64,000 nt of DNA from Caprella mutica (lineage: Eukaryota > Arthropoda > Malacostraca > Amphipoda > Caprellidae): the NCBI GenBank assembly GCA_947561585.1, contig CANNZV010000267.1, positions 186,001 through 250,000 of the forward strand, in the 5' to 3' direction. Of this stretch, positions 34,195 to 43,213 are shown piece by piece. The position numbers were made by a program, and so were the translations under genes. Every line of letters begins with the position of its first letter. Position 1 is the first letter of the stretch. The notes beneath the pieces were generated by a model, which ran no database searches, was not told the origin of the DNA, and saw only the letters and a program-made list of their open reading frames with translations.

Positions 34195-35541
34195 TTACTC
34201 CACTCTTTTACCTACCATTTCTTGACCTCCCTGAAATAGCGTTACACTTTCCACTTTACCATTTTCATCTTTACTAAATACCAACTGAGCATCCACTAAT
34301 TTATAGAAGAAATTGGTTTCCGTTTCTGGATAGATAGGCAAGGCGCTTTGCCCGGTTGCCTGTACATGGAGTTGCTTATTTTCTTTAGTGACCGTCAGAA
34401 TAAAGGTTGGCGCTAACGCATACTTTCCTACATAACTCATCAAAGTGGCGTCATCCAAATCAATGGTCTTTCGGATAGCTTTCAGTGGGAAAGAAGAGAC
34501 TAGCGTATGCAGACCAATATCGTCCACATTTTCTGTTGAATTATTCAAAACGACCACTCCTTTATCCGTTCCTTTTATCCAGCCGATGAAAGAAGTATAG
34601 CCCCCCGTGGCACCATTATGCCAGATAATTTCTTGATTATTATACATCATCGTATGCCAGCCTAAGCCTACTATTGGATTGCTGTCTGCTGCTCTAGAAT
34701 TTTGCTGTGCGAGTTGCATAGCAGGATAAATTTTGCTCTTCGTTAGTCCCATATTGGCTTGTAAATAGTGCATCATATCAGCAGCATTAGAGCGAATTGC
34801 TCCTGCACCTTGCAATGCGCCAAAATCCCAATTGGGCACTTCTATCGCTCCCATATGCCCTTTTGCAAAAACTCCTTTAGGAGAGGTAATGCTAGTAGAT
34901 TTCATGTCTAAGGGTTCTGAGATAGTCGTTGTTAATAGTGCTTCATAGCTCGTTTCATTTATTGCGGCGAGTAGATGTCCGAGTAGTCCAACAGCTAGAT
35001 TAGAATATTCATAAGTGCTTCCAATATTGCGCTTTAGTTCATAGTCATTCAAAAATTGATACATCTTCTCCTCTGAATAATCTTCAAAAGGATTTAATGG
35101 ATTAGCAGGATTGAAATTAGACGGCATACTCGGTAAGCCAGAAGTATGATTGGCTAGATGAACTAACTTTATCGACTGCCCGTTGTGTGTAGGGGCATTA
35201 ATTCCTTCAGGTAAATATTTTTGGATATCATCATCTAATTTAACTTTACCTTTAACAAGCATATCTGCTAATAATAACCCTGTGAATGTTTTTGAAATAG
35301 AGCCAATTTCAAATAGAGTATTCTCTTCTATAGCTGCTTTCTCCGCCATAGACCGGACACCTTTAGAATAATAATTGACCTCCTCTTTATTGGTCGTTCC
35401 TATAATAATACCCGTAATATCCCCAGCCTCCAAGCGACTTTGAATATTCGATTGTAATTCATCTGATAGTATCGGTGACTGACTAAGTAATGATGTTATG
35501 CACAACATACTAGCTAAAATAAACGAACTGATTTTATACAT
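34195..35541 (-). CDS. Serine hydrolase, class C beta-lactamase / penicillin-binding-like
   Basis: A 448-residue secreted protein with a signal peptide (MYKISSFILASMLCITSLLS). The beta-lactamase fold's catalytic residues are all present: S81-x-x-K84 in GSISKTFTG, the Y-x-N motif Y178-S-N180, and the HNG segment in WHNGATGG in place of K-T-G. The C-terminal 100 residues are a beta-barrel tail like that of other bacterial class-C-type esterases. It could be an esterase, peptidase or beta-lactamase; there is no direct clue to substrate. It is the intact paralogue of the degenerate gene at 42167-43159. It ends 19 bases past a bidirectional terminator. Confidence 0.88.
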   Translation of the reverse strand: MYKISSFILASMLCITSLLSQSPILSDELQSNIQSRLEAGDITGIIIGTTNKEEVNYYSKGVRSMAEKAAIEENTLFEIGSISKTFTGLLLADMLVKGKVKLDDDIQKYLPEGINAPTHNGQSIKLVHLANHTSGLPSMPSNFNPANPLNPFEDYSEEKMYQFLNDYELKRNIGSTYEYSNLAVGLLGHLLAAINETSYEALLTTTISEPLDMKSTSITSPKGVFAKGHMGAIEVPNWDFGALQGAGAIRSNAADMMHYLQANMGLTKSKIYPAMQLAQQNSRAADSNPIVGLGWHTMMYNNQEIIWHNGATGGYTSFIGWIKGTDKGVVVLNNSTENVDDIGLHTLVSSFPLKAIRKTIDLDDATLMSYVGKYALAPTFILTVTKENKQLHVQATGQSALPIYPETETNFFYKLVDAQLVFSKDENGKVESVTLFQGGQEMVGKRVE

Positions 35542-35632
35542 TTTTTTGTTTTTTTAGTGGAAACCATTTAACATTCCTAAGATTTTGCTTTGCTACACGC
35601 TAGGGAAACACCAAATTATTTGTTAATTCCAT

Positions 35633-36241
35633 TTAAGCATTTTCACCCTCCTCCAACTGCATCAACACCTTATCAATATTCTCAATCAAAGGCTGATAAG
35701 CAGACTTCGCGGCTCTTTTATTCAAGACATAAATTCCCCAACTCACTAGAGCAATTATGAAGAAACTTAGTGCAATATTCCCCCAATCAAAACCACCTGA
35801 ATAGCTCCGCCCAATGATGGATAGCATACCCAATACCGCCGGCGGCGCGATATACCACGACAGCGCGGTATCTAACAAATGTGCCTGCTTTTGTAAGTAT
35901 ATTTTTTGTTGTAGCAAAGCCGCTTTTACAGACGCACTCAAGTCGCCTACCTGCTTGTATTTGCGGACATTCAATAAGCGATAAATCACATAAATACTCC
36001 AAATAGCAATGAGGAAATTCGTCAATTTAGGGATGGGAATATGCTCCATATATGCCTTATAGGCGAAGAATAGCAGCACCAATATTGCTGCTCCAATCTC
36101 TCTAGCATCCCGAAAAAATAGCACTCTATCTATCTTTGCCATCTTCGTTTTTAAGTTGCTTAATAATTGAGATAAATTTAGATTTATTCTATCTCCATCA
36201 TCCGTATTCCTCCAAATATTTTTCATTTCTTGGTCTGACAT
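35633..36241 (-). CDS. Four-helix membrane protein downstream of an ECF sigma factor
   Basis: A 202-residue protein with a cytoplasmic N-terminal 50 residues (MSDQEMKNIWRNTDDGDRI), then four predicted transmembrane helices (AAILVLLFFAYKAY, LIAIWSIYVIYRLL, AVLGMLSIIG, LSFFIIALVSWGIYVL) and a cytoplasmic C-terminus. It starts 12 bases after the sigma factor stop, so the two are cotranscribed and it is a candidate for the membrane part of a sigma/anti-sigma pair. The N-terminus holds the pattern M-[KR]-x-[IL]-W-[RK]-x-x that I associate with Bacteroidota genes next to ECF factors. No recognised zinc anti-sigma motif is seen. Confidence 0.7.
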   Translation of the reverse strand: MSDQEMKNIWRNTDDGDRINLNLSQLLSNLKTKMAKIDRVLFFRDAREIGAAILVLLFFAYKAYMEHIPIPKLTNFLIAIWSIYVIYRLLNVRKYKQVGDLSASVKAALLQQKIYLQKQAHLLDTALSWYIAPPAVLGMLSIIGRSYSGGFDWGNIALSFFIIALVSWGIYVLNKRAAKSAYQPLIENIDKVLMQLEEGENA

Positions 36242-36253
36242 ATTGCTTTATTT

Positions 36254-36673
36254 TTATTTTATTTTTGGTGTGATACAATTAAAAAGTGTCTTTCTAATTC
36301 GCTTCATTTTGACCGCAACATAGTTCTCTGTCAATCCAGTAACTGCCGCAATTTCTTTATAAGCCAAGCCTTCTAAATGCAAGATAACGATAGAACGGTC
36401 GCCCTCTTTAAGCGTCTGAATACAGGCACGTAATGCCGCAAAACGTTCTTCCTGTGCATCATCAGTTCGTGCTGCTGGCAAAATCGTAATAGCCGAAAGC
36501 GGCCTTGTTTTATCATTATGTTTATCCAATTTCAATTTATATCGAATGCAGACATTGATAGCAATTCGATATATCCAAGTGCTTATTTTGGCATTGCCAC
36601 GATAAGAGTCAAATGACTTCCAAATGTGATAGACGACCTCTTGAAACAAGTCAATCGGCTCGACGGGTTTCAC
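36254..36673 (-). CDS. ECF sigma-70 factor with missing canonical start
   Basis: The frame contains ECF region 2 and region 4 (PIDLFQEVVYHIWKSF, ISTWIYRIAINVCIRYK, then LKEGDRSIVILHLEGLAYKEIAAVTGLTENYVAVKMKRIR). Taken from the GTG at 36673 it is 139 residues and lacks the first helix of region 2. The frame stays open upstream to a stop at 36776-36778 and, for about 30 codons, reads as sigma factor (FEEIIEANKASIYRICRIYA), but no ATG, GTG or TTG is in that stretch. So the real protein probably begins about 60-90 bases upstream of the GTG, from a non-standard codon such as ATT or ATC, or the start has been lost by mutation. Its neighbour is the four-helix membrane protein. Confidence 0.8.
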   Translation of the reverse strand: MKPVEPIDLFQEVVYHIWKSFDSYRGNAKISTWIYRIAINVCIRYKLKLDKHNDKTRPLSAITILPAARTDDAQEERFAALRACIQTLKEGDRSIVILHLEGLAYKEIAAVTGLTENYVAVKMKRIRKTLFNCITPKIK

Positions 36674-36849
36674 GGCATAGATGCGGCATATCCGGTAGAT
36701 ACTCGCTTTGTTCGCCTCTATAATTTCTTCAAATGTTTCGATATTGTTCGTGTTTTTATTGATTGATTTGCTGCTTTATATTAGGTTAGTGCCTTCAGTT
36801 TGCAAAATATGACAGATGTGGGAAACTTTTTTATTCTTTGACAAATTTG

Positions 36850-36930
36850 TAATTCTACGTCGCGCGGTGACCTTCAGTCACCTCGCGACATCAGCCCTCG
36901 TAGGTCAGGTCGCCGCGTGACGTAGAAACG
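36850..36930. repeat. GC-rich nested palindrome
   Basis: TTCTACGTCGCGCGGTGACC and the complementary AGGTCGCCGCGTGACGTAGAA form outer arms (a few mismatches) around an inner GGTGAC-CTTCA-GTCACC hairpin. It is far more GC-rich than its surroundings and lies in the spacer upstream of the sigma factor, whose upstream control region is to its left. Confidence 0.7.
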
Positions 36931-36976
36931 CATTTTTAGAAGAAAGAAAATAGACTTAACTATTTTCCAATGGGCC

Positions 36977-37019
36977 AAAAAAAATGGACTTCAAACTTTC
37001 GTTCAAAATCCATTTTTTT
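36977..37019 (-). terminator. Terminator after the nitroreductase gene
   Basis: AAAAAAAATGGA / TCCATTTTTTT with a 20-base loop, immediately downstream of the leftward gene that ends at 37049. It could also act rightward. Confidence 0.7.
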
Positions 37020-37048
37020 GCAAATACACGATTATATAATAAGGCTGT

Positions 37049-37681
37049 TTAAGCGATTTCAGTTATCAAATCTGCTTTCGGTTTTCTCACCTTTTTCAGA
37101 TTAACCAACCAATCTTTATCCGCCTTTCGGTAGCCCAAAGTCATAATTACACAGCTTCGCAAGCCCTTCTCCTTCAAGCCTAATATTTCATCCAATTTTT
37201 CTGGACTAAAGCCTTCGATTGGCGTACTGTCCACCTCTTCGTAAGCCGCCGCAATAAGTGCATGTCCGAGGGCAATATAAGCCTGTTTAGCCGCATGATT
37301 GAAACTAACTTCTGGGTCTTGCTGCGGATAGCCATTTAAGAGCATTTGGCGGTAATTTTCCCAGCCTTCATTTTTAAATCCTCTCACTTCATTCACCAAA
37401 TCAAACTGTTTATTAATTCTATCCGCCGTATAAGCATCCCAAGCCGCAAAGACCAATAAATGCGAACAATCCGTAATCACCGATTGATTCCAAGCGATAG
37501 GTTTAATCTGCTCTTTTACCTCCTGATTAGTAATCACAAACACCTCAAAAGGCTGTAATCCGCTAGAAGTTGCAGCAAGTGAAATAGCTTCAATGATGTT
37601 GTCCACTTTTGCTTGCGGCACTTTTTCGCCATTCATGGCTTTGGCTGCATAACGCCAGTTTAATTTATCTAATAATTCCAT
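37049..37681 (-). CDS. NAD(P)H-dependent nitroreductase-family flavoprotein
   Basis: A 210-residue nitroreductase-like protein: LLDKLNWRYAAKAMNGEKVP (with R-Y-A-x-K, the FMN-binding start), IIEAISLAATSSGLQPFEVFVIT, the central WDAYTADRINKQFD and AKQAYIALGHALIAAAYEEVDSTPIEGFSPEKLDEILGL, and the C-terminal RSCVIMTLGYRKADKDWL. This layout is that of the NfsB-like oxidoreductase group. FMN and NAD(P)H are family cofactors. It faces the DJ-1/PfpI gene upstream on the same strand, with a 94-base gap, and may be part of a stress response with it, but that is inference. Confidence 0.9.
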   Translation of the reverse strand: MELLDKLNWRYAAKAMNGEKVPQAKVDNIIEAISLAATSSGLQPFEVFVITNQEVKEQIKPIAWNQSVITDCSHLLVFAAWDAYTADRINKQFDLVNEVRGFKNEGWENYRQMLLNGYPQQDPEVSFNHAAKQAYIALGHALIAAAYEEVDSTPIEGFSPEKLDEILGLKEKGLRSCVIMTLGYRKADKDWLVNLKKVRKPKADLITEIA

Positions 37682-37775
37682 TATTATGGTTGATTTTATG
37701 TTGTTATAAATAGCTAAGTAATCGGACTTAAATAAATCGTAAAGGTTATTTAATTCCGATTACTAAACGCTTATT

Positions 37776-38678
37776 CTATTTCAGCCCTTTCAGTAAGGTC
37801 TCAGCTGCCAATTTACCCAAATTATTAGACGCCAAAGGGCTAGCACCAGTAATTAATTTTCTATCTGCACAAACCGTATCATCCGACTCTGTATTCACCA
37901 CATTTGCGCCTAAACTCTTCAATTTTTCACTCAAACCATGCGGCATATACCCCGGCAAATAACCAATCATAGGTGTCTGTGCATCTACCGCATCAGGGAA
38001 AACAGCCATTTTGTAGCCATCATAAATGAACTTTTGATTATCAAGCGTAGTCGATAAAAGAGAACCCGGCCCATGACAAAGCGTGATGGTATATAAGTCT
38101 TTTTGGTGTGCCCAATTCAATACCTTCCCAACATTTCTGTCCTCTGGAATACCAATTATAGCACCATGACCGCCCGGCACAAAAACCGCTGCATAAGCAG
38201 ACGAATCAGTCATAGAAGTGCTGACGAAATCGGCTAATTTGCGAGGCTTTTCAAACTGCGTTTTATACTCCTCATAAATCGCTTTCACGTTTTCGTCCTT
38301 CTCTGGAAATGCCCACATTTCAAAGACAACTGGCTTGCCCGTTTGGGTTGCTATTTCAAATTCAAAGCCTGCATTTTTCAAGTGCAACATCGGTAAAAGT
38401 GCCTCTATCGGATGATTTCCGGTAGAAAACAATTTACCATTTTTCATTTCTAAGTTCTTGTGTTCCGTAAAAATGGCTAAGATTTTATTATTGCTGCCTT
38501 GATATTTTTCATATTTGACATTTTCAAAATCGCTGACATCAACCGTCGCTAAAGAAAGCGCCAATTTGGAAGGCATATAAGAACCATCCGCCTCTACTTG
38601 TGGTCTAGAGAGGAAGTAGAGTGCTACAAAAGCAATGACTAAAAAAGCCGCTAAGCCCATCAATATTTTTTTCAACAT
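37776..38678 (-). CDS. DJ-1/PfpI-family (Hsp31-like) protein with membrane anchor
   Basis: A 300-residue DJ-1/PfpI family protein of the larger Hsp31/YajL-like glutamine-amidotransferase-like type. The N-terminus is one transmembrane helix (MLKKILMGLAAFLVIAFVALYF), so the catalytic part is outside or periplasmic. The nucleophilic elbow is TLCHGPGSLL with C201; an Asp/Glu upstream (YAAVFVPGGHGAIIGIPEDRNV) and a following His-Gly complete the site. Cousins act as glyoxalases, chaperones or stress proteins. The C-terminal SDDTVCADRKLITGASPLASNNLGKL is typical. The membrane anchor is unusual for the family. Possible cotranscription with the nitroreductase downstream. Confidence 0.88.
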   Translation of the reverse strand: MLKKILMGLAAFLVIAFVALYFLSRPQVEADGSYMPSKLALSLATVDVSDFENVKYEKYQGSNNKILAIFTEHKNLEMKNGKLFSTGNHPIEALLPMLHLKNAGFEFEIATQTGKPVVFEMWAFPEKDENVKAIYEEYKTQFEKPRKLADFVSTSMTDSSAYAAVFVPGGHGAIIGIPEDRNVGKVLNWAHQKDLYTITLCHGPGSLLSTTLDNQKFIYDGYKMAVFPDAVDAQTPMIGYLPGYMPHGLSEKLKSLGANVVNTESDDTVCADRKLITGASPLASNNLGKLAAETLLKGLK

Positions 38679-39278
38679 GATTTTTTTATTATTTCTTAAT
38701 TTGTTTAAGAACGATGAAATAGAGCGATACAGCCTGCTGTATATTGGCGCATACGTGCATCAAAAGCGCATCGCTTTTTTCGCTCTATTTTTGCTTCTTT
38801 TACAAATTCCGTGATTCCAGAAAAAAGAAAATCAAGGCTTTCTTTTTGATAGACAGCTTGGTTGCTTTTCAGTTCATTTTTCTTTTTCCACGGGATTTGT
38901 CAATGAACGCTATTTTTTAATTGGGCACAAAAGTAGCGGGAAGTATTGGGATAAAAATTGATGTATGGTAAGAATTGCTGAAGAAGTAGAAATGGATGTT
39001 AAGGAACGATGAAAAAATAACTTATAACATCTTGCTGTTTCTTTTGGCCTTATTTTTTACTTTAAAATCAGTCATAGTATCAACAATAATCCTTCTTTTA
39101 AAGTAAACCTAAGACCAAAATAATTCACCAATCTTGTTATAATTTATTCTTTCAACGTTCCTAAGGAATGTCTTTCGTCCAAAGTCTAATTAGACATAGA
39201 CACAACAAAAAAACGCTCCAAGCCCAAGCCTGCAGCGTTTTTCGATTATAGAATAAACCATAAAAAATAATCAATTTC
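38679..39278. other. Intergenic region with imperfect repeats and family B palindrome (copy 5)
   Basis: 600 bases without a gene. The left part (38700-38860) has short internal pairings such as GAGCGA/TCGCTC. At 39000-39163 a palindrome pairs GGAACGATGAAAAAATAACT with its near complement; the inner TTTACTTTAAAA/TTTTAAAGTAAA pair is perfect and its core AAAATCAGTCATAG resembles the minus-strand form of the other cores. A terminator follows at 39206. Confidence 0.7.
39206..39243 (-). terminator. Terminator of the large hypothetical gene
   Basis: AAAAACGCT and AGCGTTTTT arms, just downstream of the leftward gene that ends at 39279. Confidence 0.8.
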
Positions 39279-40793
39279 TTAGTCTGATAATCTACTCAAA
39301 ATCCAATTCCATAACTTTTCATAAGGAATGATTTCTAGTTCATTAATCAGTCCACGATAGCAGTATGGTGTCTCCACTAAGCGATTGTAATACTTTTCAG
39401 TATTACTCAATTGGTCGATTTGATATTCCGCTTTTGAGAGTTGTTGTAGCAAGCGGATAAACTGGATAGAACGGAAAAATTCTTCTTTTTTAAGTTGTCT
39501 ATTGGCGTAACTTTTCAGGCGTTCGATGCGCTCTGAGACTTGATTGTAAGTATTTCTTTCTAGCAAAAACAAAATCTGACCAACGACCATATGAACGGTA
39601 TAAATCCGTTGGTCTTTAGGATATAAAATCGGGTCATTTAGGAAACGAGTTACTCTAAATGGTTTTTTTACTTGCGACAATAAGACCGGATTCTCTTTGC
39701 CTTTACTTTCGATGATATAGTTGAGGTAAATATCAAAAATATTCCATTTTTCGCGGGTCATTGCAGGCAAACGACGGAATTTGGAACTGCCTGTGGCGCG
39801 ATTATAAATCGCAATAGCATTGATAAAGTTATCGGTATGCAAGGCATTGAGGAAATAATACTCCATGAAAGTAAACCAAATTTCTGAGCCTGTCGCAAAG
39901 GATTGGAGGCATTTTTCGGCATTGGTTTTACCATTCTTGAAGTCTTGCAAATGTAAATAAGCTGCCATTTTCTTCAACTGAAAAGTGGCCAATTTGTCAT
40001 CTTGATAATACAATGGATGGTCTTCGATATATTTTTCGGCACGGCTACACACTTCCAACATGGCATTGTAATCATGCAGCATTTCATAGCGGAATGCCCA
40101 GACCAAATACATATTATAGATGACAATAGGCGAGTCGTATATCTCTGACAAACCGACCAAAGCATCGCAGTAAGTATCTATTTTTTCCGCCAAATTGACA
40201 TTGCGACTAGGCGGTTTATAATAGTTCATAATAACGCGCTGAAACAACTCTTCTGAGCGAATCTCAGCATCTAACACATTGGAGTATTGCTTAATGTATT
40301 GGTCGTATTCTTCAAATTCTTTTTCCTCTTCATCTTCTGCGGCAAATCGGCGCAAAATGCGCGAGCAATTTACGATTACATCTGCAAATTTGAAGCGCAA
40401 AGCAGTTGTCAAAATTTGACGAGCCAATGCGCCTGCTGTAAAACGCGCATCATTCGACAATAATATTTTTACTAAAGTCCAGTCTTTATTACAAGAATAA
40501 TAGGCACGGTCATAGCTAGAAGTAGAAGGGAGGTTGACGTCTAAGAAGAAAAGTGTATTTAATAATCGTTTGCGAAAACGAGATTTTAACTGGCGATATT
40601 TATCGTCGGTTGGGCTAGTGCTGTATAAGAAAGATGCTGCATCTCGGTCGTTTTTAAACTTATTGGCTAGCAAAGCTTCATAAAACTCATTAAACTTAGA
40701 GTTTTTATGTTTGAGTGTATGATCGTCGAATATTTCGATTTTACGAACTTTCTTTTTCGTAACAATCTTCGATATCTCTATAAGATTCTTCAT
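39279..40793 (-). CDS. Conserved hypothetical helical-repeat protein
   Basis: A 504-residue soluble protein with no signal peptide or membrane segment. It is mostly helical, with many repeats of hydrophobic/aromatic helices (such as IYDSPIVIYNMYLVWAFRYEMLHDY, TFMEYYFLNALHTDNFI, IYNRATGSSKFRRL) that look like TPR-like or other alpha-solenoid units. I recognise no functional motif. Similar long, featureless helical proteins are common in Saprospirales-type genomes. The start at 40793 (MKNLIEISKIVTKKK) fits; 400 bases of AT-rich spacer follow on its 5' side. Function unknown. Confidence 0.6.
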   Translation of the reverse strand: MKNLIEISKIVTKKKVRKIEIFDDHTLKHKNSKFNEFYEALLANKFKNDRDAASFLYSTSPTDDKYRQLKSRFRKRLLNTLFFLDVNLPSTSSYDRAYYSCNKDWTLVKILLSNDARFTAGALARQILTTALRFKFADVIVNCSRILRRFAAEDEEEKEFEEYDQYIKQYSNVLDAEIRSEELFQRVIMNYYKPPSRNVNLAEKIDTYCDALVGLSEIYDSPIVIYNMYLVWAFRYEMLHDYNAMLEVCSRAEKYIEDHPLYYQDDKLATFQLKKMAAYLHLQDFKNGKTNAEKCLQSFATGSEIWFTFMEYYFLNALHTDNFINAIAIYNRATGSSKFRRLPAMTREKWNIFDIYLNYIIESKGKENPVLLSQVKKPFRVTRFLNDPILYPKDQRIYTVHMVVGQILFLLERNTYNQVSERIERLKSYANRQLKKEEFFRSIQFIRLLQQLSKAEYQIDQLSNTEKYYNRLVETPYCYRGLINELEIIPYEKLWNWILSRLSD

Positions 40794-41284
40794 TTAGTCA
40801 GCGAACTATGGTTTAATTAACCGAGTGTATGTAAGTAGATGTCTATTGTGTGAAATTTTCGGTCTTTTTGTGAAAAGACAGCCGGAAAAGGGAGTTAATT
40901 TGTAGCTAAAAATAGCAACTATCATTCCATATGTGCAAAATAGGCTGTCACAAAATAATAAATTTTACGCGAATATCTGAAATAAAATACTATTTTTCAT
41001 TACTTTTAATAAAAATATATGATAAATAAAATAAGATTTTAAAGTCGATTAGTCAATAGTTTATTACTATATGTATAATAAAAATGAGATTTGACCCTTT
41101 TTTTTAAGAGTAATTTATTTATTTTTGCCATAGAACTATCCCTATTCTTTGTAACAAAAACTAAAACAATTTGTGACGTAGTGTTTTTAAGAAAATAGGA
41201 AATTTGCATTACGTTTTCTTTCATTGTCACTTCTTTTTTATGCAAGCCAAAAACGGAAAGAGAAGTGACTTCAAAAACAATAGA
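40794..41284. other. AT-rich intergenic region between divergent genes
   Basis: 490 bases without a gene. It separates the leftward hypothetical from the rightward OmpA gene and should hold both promoters. Beyond runs of A and T (for example around 41030-41110) I see no repeat or structured element. Confidence 0.6.
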
Positions 41285-42013
41285 ATGACCAAAAGAAAAA
41301 CCTTAACAAGTCTATTTTGTCTTTTTGCCTTTGCAGCCATGGCGCAAAATAACTACCGAGTAGAAGTTGCCACATTTTTAGAAAGGGTAAATGCAAAGAC
41401 CTACTTTGATGGTTTGGATGGTGTCTCTGCCGAGCTTGACCATAATAATATTTACCGCTATATTTTAGGCGATTTTGCTAGTAAATCGGATGCTGAGATT
41501 CAAGCAAAATTAGCACGTGATAAAGGGTTTAAAAATGCCCGTGTAATTGATCTTGCTGCTCGCAATGCCTCTTGTGTATGTGGTGCACCTCGCAAAGCAC
41601 TTTTTTTAGAAAGCATCTTTTTCGACTTTGACCGCGATGGTTTACGGGCTGTTTCACGCAGCCAATTGGATAGAATGACGTCTATTCTTAATGAAAATCC
41701 TAGTTACAAAGCCAAGCTAGTCGGGCATACCGATGCTAAAGGTACGGATGATTATAATATTGCTCTTTCTCGTCGTCGCGCCAATTCTGCTAAGAATTAC
41801 TTGGTCAGCAAGGGGGTTTTGATGGATAGAATTGTGATGGATTATTCAGGAGAATCTAGACCAATTGCAAAAAATGAATTGGGTAGTGGAGTGGATGCAC
41901 CGCAAGGACGTCAGTATAATCGTCGAGTAGAACTGCAAATATTAGATGCCGATGGAAGTATAGTAGGCGCTGTTAAAAAGATTGAAGTGCCGGATAATTT
42001 AGAAGCGAATTAG
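41285..42013 (+). CDS. OmpA-family protein with SPOR-like N-terminal segment
   Basis: A 242-residue periplasmic/outer-membrane protein. The ATG at 41285 starts a signal peptide (MTKRKTLTSLFCLFAFAAMA, then QNNYRVEV); the longer frame from 41204 would put 27 charged residues before it. Residues about 22-90 resemble a SPOR-like module (NYRVEVATFL ... YRYILGDFASKSDAEIQAKLARDKGFKNARVI), and from about 105 an OmpA C-terminal peptidoglycan-binding domain (FFDFDRDGLRAVSRSQLDRM, AKLVGHTDAKGTDDYNIALS, RRRANSAKNYLVSKGV). It likely links the outer membrane to the peptidoglycan. The gene is followed by a stem-loop with GTCTAATGTCTAA arms at 42074-42157. Confidence 0.88.
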   Translation: MTKRKTLTSLFCLFAFAAMAQNNYRVEVATFLERVNAKTYFDGLDGVSAELDHNNIYRYILGDFASKSDAEIQAKLARDKGFKNARVIDLAARNASCVCGAPRKALFLESIFFDFDRDGLRAVSRSQLDRMTSILNENPSYKAKLVGHTDAKGTDDYNIALSRRRANSAKNYLVSKGVLMDRIVMDYSGESRPIAKNELGSGVDAPQGRQYNRRVELQILDADGSIVGAVKKIEVPDNLEAN

Positions 42014-42073
42014 ACTTCTAATTTTAAAAACTGGTGGAATACTTCATAAATAATTCATGAAAAATACATTAAA

Positions 42074-42157
42074 TTTTAGACATTAGACAGATGATAAGAT
42101 GTTTAGATTCTTAGAAGCAACAGACTATCTATACATCTACTTTGTCTAATGTCTAAT
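42074..42157. repeat. Convergent stem-loop with TTAGACATTAGACA arms
   Basis: TTAGACATTAGACA and TGTCTAATGTCTAA are perfectly complementary. The stem is related to the one at 22094-22182 and sits between two convergent genes, so it may also terminate transcription. Confidence 0.7.
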
Positions 42158-42166
42158 ATCCATCTA

Positions 42167-43159
42167 TTATTTCGTGGTTAATATAGTATAACCCAACCCG
42201 TGCAATCCAAATTCTGAATTGGAAAGCACAATTACTCCTCTACGCATTTTGGGCTCAAATGCCATGTAAGCTCTAAAGCCGTTTGTTGCACCAGTATGTA
42301 CAATAATTGGCGGTGTTTTTCTTTTCCGTTTAACAATATGCCAACCTAAACCGACAGCGGTGTTTTTCCGTATTCCGGTCGGTGCTTGTTCCTGATAAAG
42401 AGATAGATATTTCGTACTATTTATGTGCTGCTGCAAAAAAGAAAGGAGCTCATCCATGCTTGCAGCTGCACCTAAGGCAGCATCAAATCCATTATTTTGC
42501 CAAGTTGCGGTCGGATTTCCAGCTTTATCGTAGCCTTGCACCCAACAATCATTGGAAGAACTATTTATGGAAGCTTGTTTGGGCAGTATTGCTCCCAATA
42601 AAGCATATGCTACATAAGAGAAGGTGTAATTGTCTTTTGGAGGAATGGTGAAGTCATAATTCTTATAAAAAATCAAAATATCCTCTTTTGTATAATTTGC
42701 AAAGGGCTGATTATCAAGTTGTTGTTTTTTCGCCAAATCATTAGGTAAGCGTGGTAATCCACTAGTGTGGCTTAAGAGTTGGAGGAAGGTAATAGAGGTG
42801 TCTTTATTGTGGTATTCGGAGGGTAAATAACGATGTATAGGTTCATTTAATTGATAATGTCCTTTTTGTTGTAAATCCCAATATTGAGTTGCTGTAAGTA
42901 CTTGTGTCAAGCTACCTATCTGAAATAAATGCTTGCTTTTGGGCAAAATCATCGTATCTTTTTGAATACTGCCATAACTAAAAACATAAGTACTATCTCC
43001 TTCAATAATACCGATAATGACACCATATGTTTTATCAAAATCTACTCGATGTTCTCTATAAATGAGTTCATCTAATTGCTTCGAAAACTGACTTTTGGTA
43101 GTTTGAGCAAGACAAGAATTATAGAGCAGTAAATAAAAAATGAGTAGAGGTAAACGCAT
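42167..43159 (-). CDS. Degenerate class C beta-lactamase-fold protein (probable pseudoenzyme)
   Basis: A 330-residue secreted beta-lactamase-fold protein from the ATG at 43159 (signal peptide MRLPLLIFYLLLYNSCLA, a possible lipobox-like end). It aligns with the intact paralogue at 34195-35541, but key catalytic residues are lost: the serine is present at S83 in GSLTQ but the lysine of S-x-x-K is Q86, and the Y-x-N motif is F180-S-Y182. The third motif, HTGATNGF, is kept. The protein also lacks about 100 residues, including the C-terminal barrel tail. It is probably enzymatically dead or a binding protein. It reads without frameshift, so it may be under selection for another role. Confidence 0.78.
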   Translation of the reverse strand: MRLPLLIFYLLLYNSCLAQTTKSQFSKQLDELIYREHRVDFDKTYGVIIGIIEGDSTYVFSYGSIQKDTMILPKSKHLFQIGSLTQVLTATQYWDLQQKGHYQLNEPIHRYLPSEYHNKDTSITFLQLLSHTSGLPRLPNDLAKKQQLDNQPFANYTKEDILIFYKNYDFTIPPKDNYTFSYVAYALLGAILPKQASINSSSNDCWVQGYDKAGNPTATWQNNGFDAALGAAASMDELLSFLQQHINSTKYLSLYQEQAPTGIRKNTAVGLGWHIVKRKRKTPPIIVHTGATNGFRAYMAFEPKMRRGVIVLSNSEFGLHGLGYTILTTK

Positions 43160-43213
43160 ACTAAATAGAGGTTTTATTATCGTAAATAGGATGTTTTGTA
43201 CTACCCTAATCAT

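Noticed and set aside
41039..41245. Minus-strand frame of 68 codons before the OmpA gene
   Set aside because: AT-rich, Lys/Asn-rich translation typical of spacer, no start signals, and it overlaps the likely OmpA promoter.
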